From contig SCFE01000018.1 of the NCBI GenBank assembly GCA_004352715.1, positions 1,755,961 through 1,819,960 of the forward strand: DNA of 64,000 nt. Direction: 5' to 3'. Below, piece after piece: positions 1 through 10,937 of this stretch. The position numbers and the translations under genes are program-made. Under the pieces are notes generated by a model. That model did not search any database. It worked only from the letters and a program-made list of their open reading frames with translations, and was not told the DNA's origin. Every line of letters starts with the position of its first letter. Position 1 is the stretch's first letter. This DNA is from Hofstenia miamia (taxonomy: Eukaryota > Xenacoelomorpha > Acoela).

Positions 1-143
1 ACACCCTCTAGCCATTTAAGGCCTGCCAGGGACTGATGGCCTTTTCTTTTAGTTTCACTCTTATTGAAGGTAGGGTCAGGGGGCGGGCTTGAACCCGGGT
101 CCTCATGGTCCCAGTCTAGCCTTTTACCTCTTGGCCACTAGGG

Positions 144-147
<4 letters not shown>
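1..147 (-). repeat. tRNA-derived SINE head (partial, leaves the window at base 1)
   Basis: Read on the minus strand, this segment carries the two internal RNA polymerase III promoter boxes of a tRNA: box A TGGCCAAGAGGT (126-137) and box B GGTTCAAGCCC (85-95), about 30 bases apart. The head resembles a Leu/Ser-type tRNA, but the acceptor stem is not closed and non-tRNA sequence follows box B, so this is a SINE body rather than a tRNA gene. Its 3' part runs off the left edge. What is seen: the two boxes and their spacing. What is inferred: SINE identity, because only one copy is visible here. Confidence 0.7.

Positions 148-211
<64 letters not shown>
144..211. repeat. (ATT)n microsatellite
   Basis: About 22 uninterrupted ATT units directly abut the 5' end of the minus-strand SINE head. 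They produce a poly-isoleucine reading frame on the minus strand that should not be taken for a gene. Confidence 0.95.
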
Positions 212-439
212 ATCTGGGGCTGGGAACCATACCAGCACTAGGGAACTCACTATCATGGCAGAAGTTTGCAAAAGTGTACCAGCCCTGATTCTAGCAATAA
301 TTAACATATCAAAAAACTGGTAATTCATCCATATAACTCGTAACTGTTTAGAAAACATCCAGGATGACCAATTCATATGGCTTCCAGCCCAAGTGCTATC
401 CAAGGAAAGAGAAGTTTGTAACTTGATTGAATTGTGCTA

Positions 440-960
440 TCCAATTTGTCTTATAATTTATTATCTAGCTCAATACACAATAAACATCTCAGTTGTTTTC
501 TTATCTCTCAGATCACTAAATAATAGCATGTAATTACCATGCATTTATGTTAACCAATGATATAGTATAATCACAGTGTAATAAATTATCAGTGCATGTG
601 CATGTTTCATTCAAAATAAGAGGTTTATTACATCTACATGTAGCTGTACACCTAACCTAATGTAGTTAGGGCTGCTTACTGTCTGAACACTACTCATTGC
701 ATCAGTACTTTAAGAGTTACTCCCAAGTTGTTGCTGGAAACTTACACAATAATTATAATCAACATAATGACTAGCAAAAATAAGAAAGGACGAAAGTAAA
801 TGCAATTGAGATGAGATAAACTCTATTGAACATTCACTACATAGTTGTTCATATTTATACAATTAACTAATTTTTACCTGCATTTGTTTACAACATAAAA
901 TCACATGATCATGTTTCCCTTGCAAATTAAATTGAGCAATAAAACTATGAAAGAACATTA
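440..960 (+). repeat. Inverted repeat arm A (left)
   Basis: The reverse complement of this stretch is found, diverged by substitutions and small indels, at about 3265-3775. Shared landmarks are ATCACATGAT, the run CTTGCAAATTAAATTGAGCA, the CAACAA..GGGAGTA block and the CATGTAATTACCATGCAT block. The left arm lies outside the 1199/5450 inverted pair and the right arm lies inside it, so the two pairs are interleaved rather than nested. Confidence 0.75.
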
Positions 961-1198
961 ATTTAGCATCATAAACTAAACTCAAAATAAACTTATTATC
1001 TCATATCAATGTCACTAACACTACAATTTACAGAATTGATAAAAAGTGACTCTACATGCCCCCCTTGCTCAATTTAATTCTGTGGTAAGAGTTGGAGTGG
1101 TGACCCTGATATTATCTTCTAAGTAGCTTTAACCATTTCATTCACAAAGATGGCATCCCAACTCTGAACTTTGGCATACTGTGGTCTTCTGGTGACTT

Positions 1199-1366
1199 GT
1201 GTAGCATCATCCAAAAAAGGCAACTAAAAGCTGAATAACGTCGAATGATTATCAATTGAAATTAATTGTAAAAAATTTAGTTAATGAACTTTAGTTTATT
1301 TTTGTAAAATGCAACTAAGATTTAATATTGGTCAAAATAAGAAACTTGTTAGCCGATCAAGAGGTA
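1199..1366 (+). repeat. Inverted repeat arm B (left), possible terminal inverted repeat
   Basis: About 166 bp starting GTGTAGCATCATCC match, almost base for base in reverse complement, the sequence at 5284-5450. Outside the outer ends (upstream of 1199, downstream of 5450) similarity stops abruptly, as expected of an element boundary. No clear target-site duplication is seen. The inner end on the right side is hidden by the scaffold gap, so the true arm may be longer. Confidence 0.8.
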
Positions 1367-3264
1367 ATTGACAAATTAAATTGAGCAAACTAACGCTTAC
1401 GTATGAACAGCCATATTGGCAGACGAATCATTTGAATTTTAAAATCGGCAGGTACTTTTTGTAGAAATTTTATAAATAGCTTTGATTCAACCATAATTTT
1501 GATGAACAATAAATTCTTCGGAGTTTATTTAATTTTCATTTCTACTTTATCTGGTTTGATTATTTAATTAAATGTGCAGCTAGGCAAGTTGTGTTTAGTA
1601 GTGGCTGGAATCCATCACGGGATCGATTCTAGGGTCTTTGTGCCAGTCACGAAAGTGCACCTATGTTACGGTTAGGAGTTTTTCGATTCTTGCCTAGTCT
1701 GACTACCGATCAACACATGTAAGAAATAATCAATGCCTGAAACGACTGGATAGTCGACACTTAGGGATATTTATATATTCTTAAATGTAGGAGACTCGAC
1801 TATAATTGACTCGATAAATGACCTCACATGTAATACTATTAAATGTAGGTATAGGAAACTGCAAGTTTGTTATCTGTATAATTAAGCCGATAGTTTTACG
1901 GTAATGGCTATGTTAGTTATATTATTACATTCAGTTAGTGTCAATGCCCGGTTGCTTTATTAAATAAAAACAACAAACACTTTACAACTCTGAGTTTAAG
2001 TCAGTTACAACTTTACTTGAGTGCACACACTGAGCTAACGTAGGGCATACATAATTAATCCCAGTTGAGCTGAGATGGTGATGTGGACTCAACCATCGTT
2101 CCAGAAGAGGAGGAGCTGTGTTGTGGAGATCGGCTTCGGGCAGGAGCCCATGGAACAACCGAAGAGGAAACATCATACTGCCCAGTCACCTAAACAGTGA
2201 TGGTTATTACCTGAGTACTTAATTAACGTAACTAGTTAATAAGAAAGAGAAATTTGATGGATCAACAAATGGGTAACACCTCACCCGCAGTTTACTAAGC
2301 ATCCCTTAACAGTGATTAAACGCGGCATAACAAGCTAGGTGGAGGATGTTACATGAGTACTCAAAAAAACCTTGTGTAAAAAAACTGAGTTTATTAGATG
2401 AGAATTGTTTTTGACAATACTAAATTAAGCACTATAATTTTCAGGCAAGGATTTTACTGTTGAAGTCTAGGATTTAGGAAAACTAATGTTTTTGATGATA
2501 GGTTTCACTTAGGGCATTACAGGCTTAATACACAATAATAGCAAACTAGTAATTTGAAAAATTAAACATGGGTTATGAATAAAAGCAACTTAGCATTACA
2601 GATGTAGGAAATATAGACTTACACATTAAAGTCTAAATAGTTTTTGGAAAAAAATTAACATGGTTTAATGCATAAAGATGCATTCTATTCCTAAAAATTA
2701 TACATGCAATGTTATTAATATGATTTATACACATACTTGCTTTCAATATACACTATTATTCTTATTATAGTCATTTTACACACTGATCTTTTTTTGCATT
2801 TCTTTTTGGTGTATATGGATCTTTTATGGTTGTACATGTTGTAGACTGTTACATCTTTGTTGACTTACACATCTTTTTGCCAGTTTTATTTGGTTTATAT
2901 TTAATACATTGCTGTATACATTTTCATTGGTTTTTGACTTTCCACTGGATTTATAGCTAATAGGCACCTTGTATGTATAATAAAGCTTAATATTACACCT
3001 TAATAATTTGGATCTAAATAGGGTTAGTCTAATGGTAGCTATCCAGCTGTTTAATGACATGAGTTATAATAGTGAATGCAAAGCTACTATGAAATAAAAA
3101 TCCCTACATGTAGACTTAACTTAAGAGTCTAGAATCACTCAGGGATTTTGTGCTGATATTTTTGTTTGAATTTGTAACTTGTAATGACGTCAACATGACG
3201 TAAACCTTTATTTCAATTTTAGTTTGCAATAACAGTTTAATGTCCCCTTGCTTTGGTGCTACAT
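1367..3264. other. Interior of the inverted-repeat region, no confident gene
   Basis: AT-rich sequence with a short higher-GC patch at about 2060-2195. That patch has a 40-codon plus-strand frame, acidic in its middle (PEEEEL), ending in TAA, preceded at once by a stop. It could be a fragment of an element protein but is too short to identify. The word AAATTAAATTGAGCAA recurs at about 922, 1066 (inverted) and 1373. Confidence 0.4.
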
Positions 3265-3775
3265 AGTATTATTGCTCAATTCAATTTGCAAGGGAAACAT
3301 TATCACATGATATTACATTGTAAACAAATGCAGGTAATAATTTACAATGTATAAAAACTGAGAAACCATGTAGAAATAGTTCAATAGATTTTATCTAGGT
3401 TCAACTTCAACCTTATTATTTATTAAATTCTTTTTTGATATAATAATGATTGTGTAAGTTCCAGCAACAATTTGGGAGTATTTTTTTCAAGTACTGATGC
3501 AACAAGTAGCACTTCAGATAGTAAGCAAGCCCAAATTGTGGACTACATTAGGTTATGTGCATGGTTACATCTAGAAATAATATACCTCTTATTCAATTTC
3601 AACAAGTACATGCACTAATAATTGATTACACTGTGATGATATTATACCATTGGTTAACATGAATGCATGGTGATTACATGCTATTATTTAGTGAGATGAT
3701 AGATAAGAAAACAACTGAGCTGTTTATTTCATAGTGAGATAGATAATAAAATTTGTTGGTTAGTAGAGAGAGTGC
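3265..3775 (-). repeat. Inverted repeat arm A' (right)
   Basis: Reverse-complement partner of 440-960. The match begins at the TTGCTCAATTCAATTTGCA block near 3272 and fades after the AGATAGATAATAAA block near 3750. Divergence is well above that between the B arms, so this inverted pair looks older. Confidence 0.75.
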
Positions 3776-3834
3776 TCCCAACTGTCAGTTTATCTAGTTA
3801 TCTGAGAGATGCAATTTTTCTTGTTTATTATTAA

Positions 3835-4230
3835 ATGGATTCTAATTGTACAGTTGTTTGTTCTGCTTGCTTTGGGACTCATAAGCAGAGTATCCACTGT
3901 ACAAGCATTGGTAGACCGAATGTTACCCCTTGTACCATTGAATCATTCTTTAATTTATCATTACCAAATTCCCCCAGTCAAGTTTCCCAGAGGAATGATA
4001 ATCAAATTCTCATTACTCAGAATGTTCCACCCATTCCTGTTCATCCTTATAGTAATCCCAGTCAACCCACCCCACATTTTGATGCACATACAATGGAAAT
4101 AGAGCATCTAAAAGAGTCAATGTCTCAACAAGTCCCCTGTGAATGGAAAGTGAGTGCCATGTCAAGTCTCTTCAAGCCAAGCACAATATACATCATGTTG
4201 CATTTCAATGAATGGAAAGAAAAATGCTAG
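3835..4230 (+). CDS. Unidentified 131-codon ORF next to inverted repeat A'
   Basis: An open frame starts with ATG immediately after an in-frame TAA and ends at TAG. The product is rich in Ser, Pro, Asn and Gln, with a proline-rich middle (about residues 60-80) and several cysteines near the N-terminus. I do not recognise it. Base composition is less AT-rich than the surroundings, which is why it is listed, but an overlapping frame (3809-4102) is also open and reads as hydrophobic. Its position between inverted repeats suggests a fragment of a mobile-element protein. It could equally be a chance frame. Confidence 0.25.
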   Translation: MDSNCTVVCSACFGTHKQSIHCTSIGRPNVTPCTIESFFNLSLPNSPSQVSQRNDNQILITQNVPPIPVHPYSNPSQPTPHFDAHTMEIEHLKESMSQQVPCEWKVSAMSSLFKPSTIYIMLHFNEWKEKC

Positions 4231-4283
4231 AATCAATAATCTACTATAAACTAACTGAGCCAGTATACTTAGAAGCAAAACAT

Positions 4284-5283
4284 NNNNNNNNNNNNNNNNN
4301 NNNNNNNNNNNNNNNNNNNNNNNNNNNNNNNNNNNNNNNNNNNNNNNNNNNNNNNNNNNNNNNNNNNNNNNNNNNNNNNNNNNNNNNNNNNNNNNNNNNN
4401 NNNNNNNNNNNNNNNNNNNNNNNNNNNNNNNNNNNNNNNNNNNNNNNNNNNNNNNNNNNNNNNNNNNNNNNNNNNNNNNNNNNNNNNNNNNNNNNNNNNN
4501 NNNNNNNNNNNNNNNNNNNNNNNNNNNNNNNNNNNNNNNNNNNNNNNNNNNNNNNNNNNNNNNNNNNNNNNNNNNNNNNNNNNNNNNNNNNNNNNNNNNN
4601 NNNNNNNNNNNNNNNNNNNNNNNNNNNNNNNNNNNNNNNNNNNNNNNNNNNNNNNNNNNNNNNNNNNNNNNNNNNNNNNNNNNNNNNNNNNNNNNNNNNN
4701 NNNNNNNNNNNNNNNNNNNNNNNNNNNNNNNNNNNNNNNNNNNNNNNNNNNNNNNNNNNNNNNNNNNNNNNNNNNNNNNNNNNNNNNNNNNNNNNNNNNN
4801 NNNNNNNNNNNNNNNNNNNNNNNNNNNNNNNNNNNNNNNNNNNNNNNNNNNNNNNNNNNNNNNNNNNNNNNNNNNNNNNNNNNNNNNNNNNNNNNNNNNN
4901 NNNNNNNNNNNNNNNNNNNNNNNNNNNNNNNNNNNNNNNNNNNNNNNNNNNNNNNNNNNNNNNNNNNNNNNNNNNNNNNNNNNNNNNNNNNNNNNNNNNN
5001 NNNNNNNNNNNNNNNNNNNNNNNNNNNNNNNNNNNNNNNNNNNNNNNNNNNNNNNNNNNNNNNNNNNNNNNNNNNNNNNNNNNNNNNNNNNNNNNNNNNN
5101 NNNNNNNNNNNNNNNNNNNNNNNNNNNNNNNNNNNNNNNNNNNNNNNNNNNNNNNNNNNNNNNNNNNNNNNNNNNNNNNNNNNNNNNNNNNNNNNNNNNN
5201 NNNNNNNNNNNNNNNNNNNNNNNNNNNNNNNNNNNNNNNNNNNNNNNNNNNNNNNNNNNNNNNNNNNNNNNNNNNNNNNNNNN
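4284..5283. other. Scaffold gap of exactly 1000 N
   Basis: A run of 1000 N, a conventional placeholder length, so the true distance is unknown. It ends directly at inverted repeat B'. Reading frames that cross it are meaningless. Confidence 0.99.
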
Positions 5284-5450
5284 CCTCTTGATCGGCTAAC
5301 AAGTTTCTTATTTTGACCAGTATTAAATCTTAGTTGCATTTTACAAAAATAAACTAAAGTTCATTAACTAAATTTTTTACAATTAATTTCAATTGATAAT
5401 CATTCGACGTTATTCAGCTTTTAGTTGCCTTTTTTGGATGATGCTACACT
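5284..5450 (-). repeat. Inverted repeat arm B' (right)
   Basis: Near-perfect reverse complement of 1199-1366, ending GATGATGCTACAC at its outer edge. It abuts the 1000-N gap on its inner side. An inverted pair of this length can collapse during assembly, which may be why the gap lies here. Confidence 0.8.
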
Positions 5451-5760
5451 CAGATGGAATGTTAAGAACTCGAACTTGAATAAGATCGCAAAACTTGATC
5501 AGAAAAACTCAGAAGAAAAATCATCAAAACTTGAACTTGAACTTATTTGAAATTCACTTGAAAATAGTGTAAAAATTAAATTTCTTTAAATATCAATTTT
5601 CTTACCAATCACAAAAACTTTTTTTTAATTATTTTAAAATGAATGTTTTTTACCTTAAAAACTTGAAATTAGAAAAAAAGTTGATTGAACTCGGAATTTC
5701 ATTTAAAAAATTACTTGAACTCGAACTCAAAACATATAAACTCAAACTCCACTAAATAAC
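5451..5760. repeat. Region of degenerate CTTGAA/CTCGAA words
   Basis: The short words CTTGAACTTGAACT, CTCGAACTC, ACTTGAA and AACTCGAA recur in imperfect form across about 300 bp between poly-A-rich spacers. Such clusters are typical of the subterminal regions of non-autonomous DNA transposons. No terminal repeats were identified, so the assignment is inference. Confidence 0.35.
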
Positions 5761-7005
5761 CCTGATTTACACATTGTAAATGATTTAACAATAGAATCAT
5801 TTCCATAAAACAAAATGATTTTGGGGAAAAGGGATTGTGCTGTGATTCAAGTAATAGGAACGTTGTCCGGTAATGGCATACTTATTTTTTATTGGTTAGA
5901 GCAATTTCATTCATTGTATTCATCAGTTCGTCTTCGTAAACTCGCCAATCATTATTAGTTAACAATTTGAATGAATGGTTTAAAAATAATAGATAATATT
6001 TTATAAAAGTTTCAAATGAAATTTCAATGTTAGGTATTGGGGTAATGACTCTACAGTAAATTATGCATACCAAACTTATTTGGAAGTTTAACCGAACTCT
6101 TGTATTTACGAAAGTATTTACACACATTAATTTTAAAATTCTTAATAATATTTTAAAACAAAATGTTGACTTTAAGCTTCTATAGAGACAGTGATTCTCT
6201 AGTTTTCTGCATTCACTATTCATTTATTCCAACAACGTGATCGTAAAATTTAAAACATTTCCTATATCTAATTTGCATTATTGTAAACAGATATCATTGA
6301 ATTAAATAAATCTCATATTCCTTTATCTGGGCTTCAACACTGAAAACAATAAAATTGCATTTACTTGAAATATGTAATATATGTTCTTCATAGATTAACT
6401 TGGGTGTTTTGCAAAAAATTAATCAACAAGATGAAATGCAATATAGTTGCATTGGTTGGAGAGTAGGATTAGGGTTAAGGTTAGAGTTTAATACCCATTT
6501 TATGACTTCACTAAAACTGGGTCCCCTAAAGTACAATAACGCCCAAATAATGAAAGTCTTGTTTGTATCTCGATTGTTTCATTTCGAATTTCAATAAATT
6601 GTAATACCTTTAGCATGATCGTTGATAATACGCTATATTGATTGTATAGTAATAAAGGAAGAAAACGATTTATAGTACCAAACAATACGAGAACAGTTGT
6701 AGATAAGTTTTTTTAGACAATCTTTTCATAAAAGAAGAGAACTGGAAGTTTTTAAATTACTTGTTGCTTTTTTAAATTTGATAAACTCCAATCTCAGGAA
6801 AGATTCATTGTCTCAATGAACAAATTCTCATCAAAATCTTAGTCTAGTCGCAAACTCCTTGTTAGACATACTGCTGTATTTAAGACTTGTTTAAACAATT
6901 TTTTGAATGTATTTTAGCAATGTTAAAAAATTTGCAGCTAAAATGTGCTGTTTCTGCATAATTATTAGATATATAAAATTTATAATTTTTAGTTTACTTT
7001 TAGCT
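5761..7005. other. Intergenic / 5' flank of the SR-protein gene
   Basis: AT-rich sequence with no coding potential I can support. A telomere-like TTAGGG-related patch lies at 6464-6492. Two acceptor-like sites just before the start codon (AG at about 6991-6992 and 7002-7003) suggest that the 5' untranslated region is interrupted by an intron or, if this organism uses it, receives a spliced leader. Confidence 0.4.
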
Positions 7006-10000
7006 ATGACAAACACTATTCGAAAAGTATACATTGGAAATTTAAATTCTGATGTGCGCGTTAGTGATTTGGAAGCTAAATTTAAAAAGTTTGGGCCCAT
7101 TAAAGATTGTTGGATTCATCATACTGGCAATTATGGGTTTGTTGAATATACTCATGTTGACGACGCTGACGATGCAATTGATGCTATGAACGGATCGTAC
7201 GTTTCTTACATTTGTATTTTATATGTTTAATTAAAAATCATAAGGAAAAAGTTCAAGGTTCTAAATCGGCTACAGCAAATTTCACCGAAAAATACTATTA
7301 CAATGAAAAGACATAACTATAAATGATTACATATTAAAATGACATGAAGTGTCGAAAATACTTAAATTCGTCTATATATGGGGGGGGGGGCGAGGCTGAT
7401 GGCTTCGTTAGGCGTTAGCCCTAATCTTAATCAGAATCTAGCCCTACCACTAACCAAAACTTTTATTTTATTGACCTAGTAGGAAAGCAAGCCTTTAAAA
7501 ACTTTAGTGTGAACATATAAATTCGAAAAATTTTCTGAAAATAGATTGCGTGAGCTCCAATGCGTTTTGAATTTTTTCGATGAGATTTGCTGACACCTAA
7601 AACTGATCAGTTATCACATGTACTAATTTGAATCATTGCATCCTCTCTATCTGATCCTTTGTTTCAGCTCTACCAATCAATCATCTTATTTTCTACGTTT
7701 CCTCAAATCTGGAAAAAAGCTATTGTTATTCCAATCTTTATATTTGCCAAGATTCTTCCGAGATATTTTTGTTCTACCTATTGTCCAATTTTTATTCATC
7801 TATTTTGCTTTTAAACGGATAATTTTCAACACCATCTATCCCATCCTCCGTCCTTTGATTTCCGAATCTCAGTACGCTTTCATGTCTCACAAATCCACTG
7901 TCTTTTTTCTGTATCCCTATTTACTGTCTATCTTTATTTCGAAAAGGCCTTTTACAAACTTCCTCATTCGCGCTTAGTTTCGATGCTCTATTCTTGGTTG
8001 CGATTCACTAACAGGTCTTAATCTGTCCGAATAGATTCAGTTCTTTCTGATGAACTTGCGGTTACCTCTGATGTTGCTTAATGTTCACTTCTTGATACTT
8101 TTTGTTCATAATCAACTTTATACCGACAATCACTGCTTTCAACTCTATATGCATGTTGTATCCTGATGTCACACGTATATCTTCTATCGACCTCGAAAGT
8201 ATTCGAAACAGCTGTCAATCTCTGCCCTTTTATGGTCCTCTTTCAATGGCCTTGTTTTCAACACCTCCAAATTTGAAGGTCTCTTATTTTCTTTTTAACT
8301 GACTTCATTGTTTCCTTCAAACCTTATGTTCGTGATTTTGGTATTTTGATTTCCAGTTCTTTTTTAAAATTATATATTTCTCGGCTTCTCTAATTTTGAT
8401 GTAATTAATTTCCTAAAATACTCTCCCTCTATCAGTGGCTCACGGTCCTCCTCCAAAGTTTGTTTTCTTCCACCTCACATTCACGAAGCTACCCGTACCA
8501 ATAATTTTTTCTATCGTGTAATTCCACTAGCTAATTTCATAATTTCTAATCTTGAACTCGATTTGTGTTCGCATGCTAGAATTTTCAAGATACGCATTCT
8601 CCTGTTTTTTCTCTTCTCTATCTCTGAATTCGGCATTCTATCTAAATGCAACTTATTTCCTTTCTGCATTTGCGCCTCTTTTCATTTTCGCATCTAAGTT
8701 TCACTGTTCTTCTCTTTCCCTTTATTTGTAAATGATATTTTACCTTTATATATGCAAATAATTTTGGTTAAATCCATTCTTATGATATACATTTCGGATT
8801 TTTTGGATAAGATTTTTCGTCTTTGTATTCGGACCAAATCACACTCTGCTACATTTCAAGCATTGCTTTAAATTAAATATAAAAGACCTAAACTACTCTT
8901 TAAAAGAGTTACAGCTATGATGGATTCGTCAATATGTGGAAAGTCAGCAGAATTTTCTGCTATAAATGTGGTTATTTCACGTTTTCTAAATTTGGGTACA
9001 TGGTTTTCAAAATTTTCGAAGCCTGCAGAATCTATTTGTCTCTCATTGAGACAACTTTTGCATACATTGATGTAGTTCTGTCTAATTGTTTCATGTGATG
9101 TCACTCATTTGTTTGGTTGGGTATTTTGCAAAACGCATTTCAACAAATGTTGAATGCAGATGATAACCGCCTTATTTATAGTGATCAAAATTACACTTTT
9201 CCATATAAAATATTTTTCACATACATGCAAAATGAATATTCCGTCAATGCTATCCTGAGTTCTATGAAAATATTTCTCCTTAAAATTCATTGGAAGGGAT
9301 ATAAACAAATTAAACTGTTTCTTGCGCGTAATGCACTTCAAAGACAAATAAATATATTTGGTTCATTTACCCAAGCATAAGAATTGTCAATAGTGTAATT
9401 ATTTTAGCACGGGACGGATGACTCATTATATAAATAAAGAATTCAAATTGCCTGTCTCCGAACCTGAGAAATTGGCACAAGTTGTAAATTGCACATGTGA
9501 AAAATCTTAGATTCAAACTTTCTGTTCGTGTCAGTATCTAGTGAATTATTGATCGATTGGGTTAAGCTGCTAGTTTACAACGTTTTTTGTTTATGATCTG
9601 CCAATTTCCCCTGCATAATATCTGTACTAACATAAAACTTGGTAAGCTTAACACAAATATCGTAGAATTCTCCCACTTTTCGGGTGTCTTCTCAAATACC
9701 TTACAAGTGCTTCTAGCTTGATTCAATTCAATCTCTTGTCGCAGTAATTGTAGCTTAAGTGGTGTTTCATTTGTCATTCTATTTCAGCAGACTTCAAAAT
9801 CATTTCATCCATTCAGGTAAACTACTCAGGTATCTAAGTAAAAATTTTGGATTTCTAAGCATTCAGTATTTATTGTTTTATACGCTATAGGAATATCTTA
9901 ATTTCCCTTTCTAGTTTAAAAATTGATAGAGATAAGTGATTTACCCACTTTCCCCTCTAATAAACATAACTGTCATGGCTTTACATTTTTGTCTGTTCAA

Positions 10001-10777
10001 AATATTTGTTTTATGTAATTGTTTTGGTTTTTACTAGTTTTTTATTTAGATCACTCTGTGGAGTTACAATTAAAGCACAACCAGCTCGTGAGCCGCGCGC
10101 ACATCGTCCGGTTTACTATGGTCGTGGCGGCCGAGATAACTATCGGGATTATGACGATTATAGAGATCGTGATCGGGATCGTGATTACTATCATAGGGAT
10201 AGGGATAGAGGTCGCAGAGATTATCGTGATGATAGAAGGTATATACGTTTTTGTTATATAATAATGTATTGTATATTTCATTAGAATTCTTTTATCATTT
10301 ATATCTCGTGTATACATTTATTTTAGATGAAATGCCTCTCTTCAAGTTTGCTAGCACTTCAAATATTAATTATTTAGAACATTTAATCATCATGTGGTCA
10401 AAGTTCATAGTGTTTTGTTTTAGATTTAAATTCAAATCCTTCTATTCAAACCACTTGATATTTGTCTAAGTAGTGTCGAAACCATTCCTTTCCAACATAC
10501 CATCCCGTTTATCACATCTTTCCATTTTAATTCCATGTTTACACTCAATTAGTGGGTTCCAACATATCCATTAATTCTCATCGCCATGGTATATTTAATT
10601 CATACCCCAAATTTCACTCTTACAACTCACTCAACATGCCAATGGGGTCTTTCACTCAAATATTGTAATCAACGTTGTAAGAGGCTTTTCTATTTTTAAA
10701 TTTGTTATTCATATATTAACTTAATGTTTAGAGATGACTATGACCGTCATAGAAGACATCGTTCACGAAGTTATTGA
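7006..10777 (+). CDS. SR-type splicing factor: one RRM plus Arg/Asp/Tyr-rich tail (3 coding exons)
   Basis: Coding exons 7006-7196, 10050-10238 and 10732-10777 join into a 141-residue protein. Exon 1 ends at GTACGT in phase 2 and exon 2 begins after TTTATTTAG, which restores the RRM motif GSSLCGV. Exon 2 ends before GTATAT in phase 2 and exon 3 starts after ATGTTTAG, ending in RSRSY and TGA. The RRM covers about residues 7-76, with RNP2 VYIGNL (8-13) and RNP1 GNYGFVEY (41-48). The tail (78-141) has a GRGG spot, then RD, RDY and RR runs with only two terminal RS dipeptides. Family knowledge: single-RRM SR proteins (SRSF3/SRSF7/Rsf1-like) bind exonic enhancers in the nucleus and recruit spliceosomal factors. 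The low serine content is unusual. At 141 aa it is slightly shorter than SRSF3. The orthologue within the SR family is not certain, so no symbol is given. Confidence 0.93.
7197..10049 (+). other. Intron 1 of the SR-protein gene (2853 bp)
   Basis: It begins GTACGT and ends TTTATTTAG. The splice is fixed by the protein: removing it rejoins the last strand of the RRM in frame. It contains a C-rich telomere-like patch (7402-7456) after a G10 run, and a sense-oriented LINE relic (7630-8650). The rest (8650-10000) shows open but non-coding-looking frames. Confidence 0.9.
7630..8650 (+). pseudogene. LINE reverse-transcriptase relic (RT to C-terminus)
   Basis: Fragments of a LINE polymerase can be followed across all three plus frames in the right order. 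They are FPQIWKKAIVIPIF (about 7698), the segment IIFNTIYPILRPLISESQ with a following HKST (7819-7905), YFEKAFYKLPH (about 7932, the motif A region), a WLRFTNR..SVRIDSVLSDEL stretch (about 7996), LYPDVTRI (8156-8179, where motif C normally reads YADDT), VRDFGILISSSFK (about 8328) and ATRTNNFFYRVIPLANF (about 8490). Several frameshifts and the altered catalytic box (ADD to PDV) show it is dead. The order and the C-terminal RxFYRVIPLWN-like segment fit the CR1/L2/Jockey group. It lies in sense inside the SR-gene intron. Confidence 0.8.
10239..10731 (+). other. Intron 2 of the SR-protein gene (493 bp)
   Basis: GTATAT donor and TTTAG acceptor. The boundary is fixed by reading-frame continuity (AG|A = Arg). 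No inserted element is visible. Confidence 0.88.
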
Positions 10778-10931
10778 TCCAAGCTCTATCTTGGGGTGTT
10801 ACATACTTTTCGTTGACTTATGAATTATTTGTTGTTTTTATTGTTAGATGAATAATCATTTTGAACGTGTTTATGTATTTAAATGGTGATAAAATCATTT
10901 TTACTATTGAGTTTCTACAAATATTTTTTAA

Positions 10932-10937
10932 ATTAAA
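10932..10937 (+). promoter_or_regulatory. Candidate polyadenylation signal ATTAAA
   Basis: ATTAAA lies 155 bases after the SR-gene stop codon. It is the first canonical-type hexamer in the 3' flank. In DNA this AT-rich a chance occurrence is possible. Confidence 0.35.

Noticed and set aside
75-147. Functional tRNA gene on the minus strand
   Set aside because: Box A and box B are present, but no paired acceptor stem or clean anticodon arm can be drawn, and the sequence continues into non-tRNA DNA as a SINE would.
116-403. 95-codon minus frame with a poly-isoleucine run
   Set aside because: The run is the (ATT)n microsatellite; the rest overlaps the SINE flank and shows no domain.
4212-5339. 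Three 350-residue frames across 4212-5339
   Set aside because: They consist almost entirely of the 1000-N gap; only a few real codons exist at each side.
7407-7460. A true telomere or interstitial telomere array
   Set aside because: Only a few degenerate TTAGGG-like units are present, not a tandem array.
10019-10317. Overlapping Ile-rich frames on both strands at 10.0-10.3 kb
   Set aside because: They are shadows of exon 2 of the SR gene, whose frame is fixed by the RRM junction and the RD-rich tail.
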